From: Cylindrodendrum hubeiense | Taxonomy: Eukaryota; Ascomycota; Sordariomycetes; Hypocreales; Nectriaceae | NCBI GenBank assembly: GCA_014621425.1 | Contig: JAANBB010000202.1 | Coordinates: 1-64,000, forward strand | Length of the DNA stretch: 64,000 bases | Direction of reading: 5' to 3' | In this document: one piece after another, positions 14,572 to 26,965 of the stretch | How the letters are laid out: the number at the start of each line of letters is the position of its first letter | Position numbering within the stretch: the stretch's first letter is position 1 | The notes under the pieces: generated by a model | What the model was told of the DNA's origin: nothing | The model's input: only the letters and a program-made list of their open reading frames with translations | Database searches by the model: none | Translations under genes and position numbers: made by a program

Positions 14572-17500
14572 AGTAGTTTTATATACTAGAAAAACTCAGG
14601 CTAGTTATTTATAGTTAATATTACTATCAAGTAAACTACCTATATATCCTATTAACTGATCACACTACCTAGCTCAAATAGCTTTAGTCAGAATTGTAAT
14701 ATACTGTCTAGCACGGAATAATATTTATTAATTATAATCTAATCTAATTCCTATTAGGTAAGTATATAGTTAATAAAGTCACGGAACCCTTTTATAATAG
14801 CTAACTCTAGTATTATAAAAATAATGTTTATATTTAATAGGTTATCTTACTTACCTTACTAGCTCTGTGATATGATCTTATATACTGTATATTAATTATT
14901 TATATTATTATGTAATGTGATTAGTAGTATTATAATAATAATTATATTATTCTGCAAATAAAATGCAAGTAATATAAATAATAAGCTCTTATCTCTATCT
15001 GTGCCTAGTACCTATATAATTAGCCCTTTACTCTAGATAATAGTCTAGATTATCTTCTCTTGATTTCCCCGGAACTTAACTTCAGGTCCTACTATTTGCT
15101 TTAGCTATCCGAGTATATTTGCCTGCTATAATCACTTAAATTACTAGAAGTGTGTTTTCTCATATATATCCTCATATAGCTCCCTCCTTCTCTTAAGCTT
15201 AGTGGTATTAATCTCTATACCCTATCAGTCTTTTACTCTAAATCCGAAAAATCAATACTATCAGTGACTGATAAAATAATACTTCTCCTATTTTATAGCT
15301 ATCTTAAATAACCTTTATTACAGTTCTCGAATATATATTATCCTGGCTATATGTGTTATATATCCTATTTATAAGTCTATTATATTATTATTAATCCTAT
15401 CCTTATTCTTATAGTTATTATTCCTGTCTTTAATATCCTATTCTATTAATAAGCTCAAATACTAGTTTCTAATTATAATAAAAATATTTCTCTAAGTAAT
15501 AATATTAATAGGGTACTTTATTAACTGTTAGCTATACTTCTATATAATCTATTATATTCGATCTGATATTCACTTCTATTCTTGGACTATATCCTATATC
15601 TTCTATAAATCCTTCTCTTTAAATTAGTAACTGGGTTTAGTATTATTATTAATCCCTTCCTCCTCCCCTTCCTCCTTCTCTCTCTCCTCCCCTTTCTCCT
15701 CCCCTCCCTCCTTTTTCTATATAATACCTTAGTTTAGTAGTTAGTTCCTAGTTTGTTATCACTCTACCTATCTAGCTATAGTTATACCTTATTACTCCTC
15801 TCTCTCTTTTACTTACTATTATTATTACTAAACTTCTCTCTATAATCTCTTATCTTTTACTTCTTATTCCTGTAATTCCCTCTACCCACTTTCCCCCTCC
15901 TATTCTAGTTAATTTATAATCTTATTAGCTTATAAAAACACACTACACTAATCTATCCCTTTTATAATATCCTATATTTATTACTAAAAGTCTAGTATAA
16001 ATTATATATACTATACTAATAATTCCCTTACTTTCTATAATAAGTACTAATAAATTACCTTAACCTATCCTATTCTCTGGAAGCCCTTATAATATAATAT
16101 AATAAAAAATAATATAGACCTGTATATATATATATTATATAAACCTCTATATATTATATTATATATTCAGATCTATATTATCTCTATAGTATATACTAGG
16201 AATTTACTAAATATTATTATCAGTATTTAAAGTATTTCTCATAACTCCTCTACCTTCTACCTATAAGCCTATATTATTTTAATCTTATATAGATATATAT
16301 TACCTACTCTATTTACTCCACTTACTTTACTTAAAACTTATTCCTTCTACTATTTCTTTAACTTTAGTATTTATTTTAATACCTAATCCTTTCTATAAAT
16401 AACTTAATTATTATACTTATCCTATAAAAATAAATAGTTAATATAAATTTTATTATAATTATTCTCTATTTTTAACCACTTAATCTTAGGTAATGCTTTT
16501 ATATAATTACTCCTAATTATTATTAATTTATATAATATTAATCTGGCTTCCTATATAAGTATATATATTATCTCTAATAATTAACTTATTATAATATAAA
16601 TAGAGTAATATATAATTATATTACTTTACTAGTTAATAATATTATTTATAGCTATTCTATACCAGATCTTTATCCTATATATTTATGTATTATATATCCA
16701 ATCTATTAGTATTAGCTCTAAATTATCCCTTTTTAATATATATATTATAAAGTAATATGACTTTCTCCACATAATCTAATATATACCTTCTACCTCTTTA
16801 TATACTTACTCTTCTTTTATTATCTTCATTTTCTCTATTACTTTATCCTCATATTCTAAATATAATTAGTATAAAATTAATATCTATATTATTTTAATTA
16901 TACTTAAGTACTTAAGAGTATACTTAATTAGCTTAATCTATTTACTCTTATTGTTAATATTTATAATAACTAGCCTATTTAATAATATATTATTATAATA
17001 GCTCTATTTAAACTAATAATTAAGTATATTAACAAGTATATCTAAGTATAGTTATTCTATCTTTTTATTATCTAATCCCTTCTATTATACTAACCCCATT
17101 ATAATCTCCTTAATAGTACTTTTAAAGTTATCTAATATATTATCTTATTATATTATCAGTCTATATAATAGCCTTTTATTCTTCTCTTAGCTCTCTATCC
17201 ACTATTAAATGTATACTAATATCCTCTAATATTCTTTATACTATACTTATAATTTGTCTTCTAGTTAATTATTAAATAGCTTACTTGACTTAATATAGAT
17301 ATCCTTCTATTTAATCTGATATAGTATAATTAACCTGACTATTCTCTATATAGATATAGTTTATATTCGGTTAGCTATTTATTTAAACATCTTGTATATA
17401 ATCTATAGTACCGGTTTGTTATCTTTAATAGGGACTATAAATAGTAATAGTTCTTTTTTTACTTTAAATTACTATAGGTAATTGTTCTATCCTGTTCTCT

Positions 17501-20500
17501 CTACTTATATATTTAGCTCTTTCTTTTTGTCTATTACTTTAATCTCCTTCTTTTCTATAGTATTAAATCTGTCAATTTATCCCCGATATATTCTTATTAA
17601 CTGTTTTATTATACTCTCTATTAGTCTGAGTACTTAATATTATCTAATTAATAGTTTAATAACCCTCCCTATCTTAAATTACTGATTAGCTTTATGATTC
17701 TTGAAAAATTGTTAGTAATATATACCCTCTTTCCATGGAATTATATATAATTCCTTTAATTTCTCTTTGATATTATTATCCTTCTTCTAATTATTTTCCT
17801 ATATATATTTATAATAATAGTAGTATTGGATATTATATTTAGTTCTAATATTATAATTATAAATATAATATTATAATCTATTTATTTTTAGGGATTTAAT
17901 ATATAGAATTAGGTTAGTTATTAGTAATAGGAATAGAAAGTTATCTAATCTAGTCTAATTATAAATAATTCTTAGGATAATATCTATTATTATAATAATT
18001 GTGTTAATTTTCTCTTTTAGGATTGCTTTATATTTCCTCTAGATATAACTTCAAATCTTGTTAGTAATATATATAACCTTATAAACCTTATAAATAATAA
18101 CAGAAAACTCTAGGATATAGATAAATAGTTCTATAGTATAAATGAGGTATATACATGGAAAAATAAGGTAATTTTAATTGCTTATAGTTAAAAAAAAGGT
18201 CAAGTTTAATTAATAGTATTTAAAATTATATTATTCTCTATTATAAAAAATAAAAAGCTAGAGTATAATAATATTCTTTTTCTCTCTACTAGTCTAGATA
18301 TTAATTTAACTTAAATACCTGGGGAATAGGTAATATTAGGTTAATATTAATATTTTTTTGCTTTTCTTCTAATAGTTATTATCTCAAATTCTAATTCTAA
18401 GCTAATTATAACCCTATTAGCTAAAATAACTCCTAACATCCACTAAATAATAAACCCAATATATATACCTTTAATATCTATTATTAATACCTAAAATATT
18501 TTATAGTTATACTATAAAGTCTAGTATTTATAATTATGTATTTTTTTCTTCTTTTTACCTTCTTAATATTAATAAATCCTTTGAATTATTGTTTTTTAAT
18601 AAATCTATATCCCTGTCTTTATTAGTGTAATAGGGTATTTATATGGGATTTGTAGGATTTATTAAGAAGCATTGGTCAGAGAATAAGAGTGAGAAGTATT
18701 AATCAGAGAATAAGAGTGAGAAGCTCTCTTACTATTAAGATTATTATTATTATAGCTTTTTGAGTACTTATTATGAGGATTGACTAAATACTATATATAA
18801 TATTTGTGTGTGTAATATTTATCCGGATTATAATAATATTCTCTTACCTTATATTAATAAGACTAAAGAGTATATCCTCTTAAATAGGTGAGAGTATAAT
18901 AATAAAATAGACTATTTGCACTCTAATTAGTATTAAGCTTTTAAGCTCTTATAATTTTAGTTAAAATACTCTTATATTCTCGAGGATAGTATAATCTTTA
19001 TTAATTATAAATTGATCTAGTTATACTATACTCTATAATAATTTAATATAATCTTGGAAACACTTTGTTATTACTAATTCTAATATTATGAAAATAATTG
19101 AGATATTCCCTGGAGTCTTATTATTCCTTCACTTAGTATAGGAGATGTTCAGTTTCTGGCAGTGATATAGTATATTATCTTAGAGAGAAATTAGTGATAT
19201 AATAATCACTATAACCCCTCTAGGATAGCTAGTAGCTAGTAATATAAAACAGAGACTTTTACTAATACTAGTCCCTATTACTGCTATTACTGGACTTATA
19301 TTTATTATAATTAACTTTACTATTACTTATTACTTATCTTAGAAGTGGATCTGATTATTATATAAGTGGTATAGTTTATAATTAATATTAATCTATTATA
19401 AGACCTTCTATTATCTAAGCTAGAGTTCTTATATAGTTTTGTAATATAATAATAGATTCTTCTACTTATATCCTGGCTTAAGTATATTCCTAAATCCTTG
19501 GATAGTTAATGGAAATCTAAGGAGCTGGTGTTATTCTTAACTGATAAATTGAAAATTAATATAGTGCTTATTTATCTTAAAGTATCCTTCTATAAGTAAT
19601 TACTTATAGATTAAGCCTGTAATTAAGGATCCATATCCAGCTTGGATATCCTATAGGCTATCTTTATTACCCTTATCTTTACTATTATTTTCTTGACCCT
19701 TATCTGTCTCTCTAATAAGAGCTAAATGTACTGTATTTGTATTCTAGAAATATTATCAGGTAAATATAATAGTAAGATATCTCTAGTTACTAATCGTAAA
19801 GCCTTTCTCATAGCTAGGTTAACTTATTCTTTATAGAATATAAGTTATTCGAATTGATATCTAATATAGCCTAGGGCCTAGTTTATATACCTTTTATATA
19901 ACTTCTAGTAATAGATCTCTGCTCTCTCTAGCCTTATTCTCTTTAGTCTCACTAAGATTAATTGTTTTATCTAGTGTTTTCTTTATTATCTAGAGATTAG
20001 TACTAAACTTATTAATATCCTAGATATTAACTTAAGCTTTCTCCTAATATAGTAAAACAAGCTAAAGATAATAGATTAATAGTATATTGACTTCCTGAGG
20101 GAGGAATTGATAGATAATCTTTAGATATTCTGTCTTAGAGAACCCTTTATAATAGTTAGTAACAAGTATTAATAAACTATAATCTAATAGGATATTCTAT
20201 ATCCTACTATTAATTATATTCTGATATTATAAGATAAGAAGTTTAAGGGATTGTACTAGCTGTCCTTTACTAAGATGGATAATAAATAAGAGAATCTTAA
20301 GAAATTTCTCTATATCTATATTAAATTGGACTATAGTTTTCTCATAGAGTATAATATCACCCTCTATATAAGACTATATCTATTATCCCCTAAGCTTTCT
20401 ATCTTTCTATATCTTCTAAAAAAGCTATCCTTTACTTATTAGATCTAGTTAGAAGAGGCTCTTTATAAATAAATAACTAATAATAATATTAGTAGTATTA

Positions 20501-20766
20501 TTAATAAGGGTATCCTATAGGATTATAGGTAACTCAAGTTTAATAGGTAATTAATCTTTAAATTTCCTATAGAAAAGTAACTTTATATAGAGTAGTATTT
20601 CCCCTTATTATATAATAACTTGAAGTATTAATTGGACTCTAAGAATATTAAGATAAAGGCCCTTATAGATAATATTATCCCGATCCTAGCTAATAGAACC
20701 TTATGTGGTCTTATTACTATTAGCTGTTATATTATAGTTGTGTAGCTATATGATAAACTGGATTAG
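14572..20766. repeat. AT-rich degraded repeat DNA (C-rich top strand to ~17.4 kb)
   Basis: No gene is visible. From 10.3 to about 17.4 kb the top strand has far more C than G. A 66-nt uninterrupted pyrimidine run lies at 15,653-15,718. Two adjacent ~27-bp direct repeats containing CAGAGAATAAGAGTGAGAAG lie at about 18,672-18,723. The part from 18.6 kb to the LTR-like island at 20.77 kb could be the mutated internal region of a retroelement, but no reverse transcriptase motif could be confirmed. Confidence 0.6.
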
Positions 20767-21163
20767 TGTGATATCCCATGTCATGGCCCAGGTTGAGACC
20801 AGGCGGTCACAACCAGCAGAACCATGACATACCCACTTTTTCCAGCCTATCACACATAGAGCGTGCCGCTAAGGATCGTGCCCACGATCCTAGATCGTCA
20901 CGATCCATAGATCGCTACGATCCCACACGCCTCACGATCCATCACAATGGACCTAGTATATATATATTTATTTAGCACATTAGACAAGAGCCTTAAGCTC
21001 CTTAGCTATCAACAGACTTGATTACACAAACACTCCCGTTTGCACATTATCAGACCCCGTGACCCCCTTTGCTTAGTACACGTCCTGGTCCACTTAGATT
21101 ATACCCCAACACATTCCTGCTTACCCTATACCCTCACTAGTATATAGTAGCCAGAACGTCACA
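20767..21163 (+). mobile_element. Candidate solo LTR (~397 bp) spared from RIP
   Basis: A sharply bounded island of normal base composition inside mutated DNA. It begins TGTGATATCC and ends GAACGTCACA, giving the TG...CA ends and short TGTGA/TCACA inverted termini expected of an LTR. It has a TATA-like run at about 20,954-20,968 preceded by a cluster of ACGATC/GATCGT motifs: GGATCGTG-CC-CACGATCC at 20,873-20,890 and palindromes at 20,893-20,905 and 20,910-20,922. No target-site duplication is seen (flanks ATTAG and TTTTT), and no second LTR was found. The ~400-bp size is near the lower length at which RIP usually recognises duplications, which may explain its survival. The LTR identity is an inference. 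Confidence 0.5.
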
Positions 21164-24100
21164 TTTTTGAGTTAATAAGAATAGTAAAAAAGTTATATAT
21201 TTATAAGATTATATATCCCTAATAAAAGTTTATATATCCCTAGTAATTATCTTATAATAATATTATTAGATTATCTTAAATTAATATAATTTAATAATAT
21301 TATTATAATATTATTAAGATAACTTAATAATACTATTATAATATTACTAAGATAATCAAATACTATTATTATAATATTATTAAAATAAATATAGGTATTT
21401 ACCTAGAATTAGGTTTACTATTTAATAAGTATATAATAATAGACTTAATAGGTTAGTATTATACTCTATATAATAATACTTTTAAGGGATTAATTAATTA
21501 TTATAATTTGGACTTTAACTTTATCTTTAAAATTTAAGATCTAATTTAATATTAGTTTATTAGTAATAAGATATTAATTATAATAAATTAAATATTAAGG
21601 AATATAAAGAGAAAATATAATAGAATTCTTATATATTAATAATTATTTTTAAGCTAATAAGAATAGTAAAAAGGTTATATCTATATAAGATTATATTTAT
21701 ATAGTAAAAAATCATATTCTTCTAATAATTACTAAATATAATTATAAAATATAATATTTAATTAAATAATATTTATAACTTTAATAAGACTAGCTTTCTT
21801 ATAAGTATAATTATAAGTGAAATAATTATTATAAATTTAAAAAGGTATTTAAAGTTAAAATTAATATAACCTAAAAACTAGAAATAGATTATAATTATTT
21901 AAGTAATAAATATAGAAGACTAGATAATCTAGTTATTATTATTAATATAGATTAATATTATCTTATTAATTAATATTAAGAAAGTAATCTCTTAAATAAT
22001 TAGGTTATTATAATAACCTAAAATAGCTAGATTAATAATAAAACTAATTTTAAATAATTAAAATACTTTAATTAGTATATAATTAAGTAATTAAATAATT
22101 ATTATTATTTTCTAATTCTTAATAGTTATAAAAGTTATTAATTTATTAAATTTAAAAGATATTATAAGAAAAAGAAAATTATCTAACTTTATATACTAGC
22201 TTATTTTTCTTATTTACTTTAATCTCTTAATATTAAGTACTTTAGATTCCTTAAAAAAACTTATAATTAAAAAATAGAATATTTAATTAGATATTCTATA
22301 ATTTATATTTTAAAAACTAAGTTCTTTCTAACTTTCTATATTATATATTAGATTATTATAATAAAAAGAAATATTAGGGATTTCTTTAAAGGGACTAGAC
22401 TTATTTCTCTTAATTTAGAAACTATAATTTTAAAACTTAATATATAATTATAAATTCTAATACTTATTAAGAAGAGATCTAAGCTCTTAATCTCTTAAAT
22501 TTTAAAGATCTTAAAGATTATATTTAAGGTTAAATCTTAATTTAATTACTTTAAGAGATAAATTAAAAGATATTATAATAATTCCCTAGAGTTAATTCTA
22601 GGAATCCTAAAATCTCTTATTAAGAGTATAATAATAATTATATATAAAAATACCTTATTAAAGACTAAAGTTAAAGACCTTTAAGAGATAAATAAGATAT
22701 TAAGTTAATATTAACAAATAAAAAGAACTAGATTATAAAGAAAAGGGATAATAATAATAAAGAAAGAAAGATAAGTAATTAATTAGATAGATATTAATAT
22801 ATAAATAATAGTTAAATTATTAATAAGTAATAGTTAAGAAAGATTAATATAAGTAAGTATTTAATATTATAAATAAATTTATAAATAGATATATAAATTC
22901 TAATATTATAGATATTATTAAGATTTTATTATAAAACTAGAAAGATTTAGATCTAATTAATATTAGAACTTTTTATATAATAAAATTATAATATAATCTT
23001 AATAATTTAATTTTTCTATTTAAAGAGATTATTAGTCTGAGGATAATATATTATAATTATTATAAGCTTAATATTAAAAAGATTTTAAAAAGTTTTCTAG
23101 AAAGGGAATATAAACTTAAAATTATAATTTAAGATAATAATCTTTAATATATTCTAATCTAATAATATAAGTTATTAAGTAAGAATTATAATTTAATAGA
23201 CTATTAAATAAGTAAAATATTCTAAAATTAGAAAGTATTATTTATTTATTATATATATAATTATTATAAGAATATTAAAGGTCTTAAAGTTCTTAAAAGC
23301 TTATAGGAAATTTACTAATAAAATAGATAATAGATTAATAATAAAGTTAATTATAATAGTATATATAAGGTATTTTAGGGATTAAATAGTTTAGTAATTA
23401 TTAATATAAGACTATCTATTAGTTTAATCTAAATAGTAAATTTAATAATTATAAATATACTTTTTAATAATATAAATAAGATTATAAATATAAAGATCTA
23501 AGAGCTTTTTTATTATTCTCTTAACTTTAAAATAATATTAATTATTATAAGCTATTTTAAAGATCTTAGATTTTAGACTATATAATATATAGAAATAAGT
23601 ATAATTATTAATATTCTAATAATAGAATAATTTATCTTAAAGAGTAAAGAATATTCTAGGCTTAAAGATATTTATAATATCCTTAATAGTTAATTAGACT
23701 ATTAATATAAAATCTTTATCTAAGATTATAATAATAATCTTTAAGAATCTTATATTAGTTATATAATCTTATTAAAATTAGATTTTTATTTCTTTTATTA
23801 TTAGGATTTTTAAGATTATTAATATATTATTAAGAATTATATAATTAAGCTTTAAGTAATAAGGGTTAATATTAGTCTTAGGAATTATAAGATAGTTAAG
23901 AATATTAGGGATAAAGTTCTTCTTATTTAATAAGTAGAAGATTTTAAGATTATATTTAGAGAGATAAATAGAAATTATAATTAATTATTAGTTTATTTAG
24001 TTAATATTTAAGATCTTAAGGGAGATTTTCTTAATAATCTATTTAATAGTAAAATAATCTATTAATATAATTATAAATAGCTTTATAGATTAAAGGGATA

Positions 24101-26519
24101 TATATAATCTCTTTATAATTTATATAAGATAGATAACTTTAAGTTCTATTAGTTTATATTATTATTTTACTAATATAAATATATAATTAAGAAAATATAT
24201 AGGATAAATAATTATAATTAAGATATATATTTCTAGTTTCTAGATATAATTATTATAAAGGTAAAATAAGATAGTTCTAAAATCCCTTTTAAGGCTTATA
24301 TTAATCTATAGAAAGAGCTCTTTCTAAGAGTTTAGATAGCTTAATATTTAACCTAAGATAATCTCTTCTTATAAGGTAATAAAGGTAATTTTCTTATCTT
24401 ATAATAGTTTATAGTAGGTTATATGGGTATAGATTTTATAATAATTAGGATTTTTATTAATAATTTTATCTTTCTTCTAGCTTTTAACTAAAAAGATAAT
24501 CTTCTATTTTTATAATAACTTAATAAGCTATATATAATAAGGAATAAGATATTTAATATATTTTATAATTTTAATATATTATTTAAAATTAATAAATTAA
24601 TAAGGGAATTTAAACTAGATAAAGATAATTATCTATTTTTCTATTATATTTAGCTTAAAGATATTAATATAAAAATCAAGAAACTAAATATTAGGATATT
24701 TAATCTAACTTTTCTTAGGGGAAATTATAAAGTTCTAAGTTTAAAAAAGACTAAATAGGGTCTTTAAATACTTTAGATATTATTCTATAATCTTAAAAAA
24801 GATTATAATATTATTAATAAAGGTATAACTATAATTCCTATAAGGATAGAATAATTTATCTATATATCTTTATATATAGGTAAGAGAGTTATAGAAGCTT
24901 GTTAGGATTATAATTAACCTTTTTAAATCTTAATAGTTTATTATTATAAAGTGATCTTAATATTTGAGCTTTATATTAAATTAGAAGAAGAAAGATAAGA
25001 TATTAATAGCTATAATATATTAGGCTTTATAGAGGGCTTAGATAATATTTTCTTATTAAGATAGAGAATAGTTATTAGGAATAGTAATTTTATTAAGAGT
25101 TCTAAGATTAATAATTAAATAGTTCTTAAACTTACCTTTAATTATATACTAGACTATAAAGATAGGAATGGTAAAGGGTATAGGTCTTTTAGTCTATTTA
25201 AAGTGACCTTATTGATAAAGGAGATTAAATTACCTATTAATAAACTTATAATCTTAGAGACTATTAGGATAAGATCTCTATAATATATAATACTTATACT
25301 AATTATTAATAAGAGAGATTTAAAGTTCTTTATTAGAAGGGATCTTAATAAGGTCTATATTAACTTATAATTTTATATAATAAGTAATAAGTTAGATAAT
25401 TATCTTAAAGAAGATAAAATCTTTAATATAAATATAAATACCTTTATTAATAATAATCTTAGATAGGTTTAATATCCTTTATATATAAATTTAATAGGGA
25501 ACTTATAAGGTCTTAGGAGAAAGTTTAGTTAGGAGTTTAGCTAGGATCTTAGATAATAAGGGCTTTCTTAAGGGATTATTATTATAAATAAGGAAAGTTA
25601 TAATTATAAAGATAGCCTTATAATATTACTTCTATAATAGATTAGCTTTCTATTAGTTTTTAAAGATAATATTATTTAATAAGACTATTAGCTGGGCTTT
25701 CTAGAGAGTCTAGTTAATTCTATAAGATCTAAAAGTAATAATCTTAACTTCTTTTATAAAATTAAACTCTTATATTACTAAGGGTAAAAAGAGAGTGATA
25801 TTTATTATAAGAATTATTAAGGAGATTATTAAGGGATCTATAGTTATAGTCAGGGCTAGAATTATAATTATAATTAGAATAATTAGGGTTATAGTTTAGA
25901 TTAATATAAAATAGCTCTTATCTTTATATTTAAGGATACTTTTAATCTTTTATTTCTAGTAAAACTTAATATCTTTTTTTATATTATTTATAAAGACTAT
26001 AATAAGAGGGACTTTATAATTAATTATAATATATATTATTAAGGGTATTAAGATATAGAAAGTAAAGTTATAATTTTTAGGGAGTTTTTTTTAGGTTATA
26101 ATAATAGTTAGAGTTTATTCTATAAGTATAATAATAATTCTAAGAGTATTAATATAATAATTAATATATTTTTAAGGGTAAGAGATATTAAAGGGGATAT
26201 AGAAATTATTAAGAATATTATATTAAATCTATCTCTCTATAATAAGGATATTATATTTATAGGGATTAAGGAAATTATTATTAAGTAGGATTACTATCTC
26301 TAGTTTATTCTAAACCTAAATAAATATAATAAACTTAATAATACTAATCTTTATATTATTAATATAGAGGCCTTTAATATAAAAGGTAAAGATAGTCTAT
26401 TTATTAGTATACTTCTAGCTATTAATACTCTTAATAATAATAGGATCTCTCTTCTTAATAGTATACTTAAGGGTTTAAAACTAGTCTTAGTTAATTATAG
26501 GATAACTATAACTTAAGTT
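21164..26519. repeat. Very AT-rich degraded repeat DNA
   Basis: The most AT-rich part of the window; some 60-base lines hold under ten G or C. A ~55-bp segment (TTTTTGAGTTAATAAGAATAG onward) starting at 21,164, directly after the LTR-like end, recurs near 21,647 with transition differences, so it may be a repeated element start. G exceeds C on the top strand from about 22.3 kb. No protein-coding frame survives. Confidence 0.7.
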
Positions 26520-26965
26520 ACCATAGATTTCCATAGAATAAGAGTTAATTACCCGAGCCTTAGCCTTCAAGTATAGATAAGTATAATTATCATTTTAGCT
26601 ACAGGGCTAAGACTCTAGGAGGGTCTCCAGAATAGTCTGGGTTATGTAGGTCAGTGTGGTTAGGATCAGGGCTGCCTTTATTATAGTCAGGTTATCACTA
26701 CAGGTCTCGAGGTGACGGAAGAGGTGATTATAGTTCGGGAAGGTCTCCTTATAATGCTTATATTATAAGGGTCTTACTAGATAGTGGGGCTTATCTCTGG
26801 CTGCCTATTAGGGCGAGATATAGTAATTAGTGAGGTTATGTTTTTCTAAGACTATTTCCAAGGGGAAAGAGTGTCAGCAGGTCTCATAAATAAAGCTAGA
26901 GTTAGTAGGAAGGTCAGAGATCGATCTAATTATAACTATAATATAGGCCTATTAGGATTTCACTA
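26520..26965. repeat. Half-decayed island of higher G+C
   Basis: About 450 bases in which G+C rises and ordinary dinucleotides such as CAGG, GGTCTC and TGACGG reappear (for example around 26,630-26,900) before the AT-rich composition returns. It may be a less mutated piece of a transposon or a fragment of older unique sequence. No coding frame or RNA gene was recognised. Confidence 0.45.

Noticed and set aside
20778..20975. 65-residue frame in the LTR-like island
   Set aside because: It overlaps the palindromic ACGATC cluster and TATA-like run and has no motif; open only because the island is not mutated.
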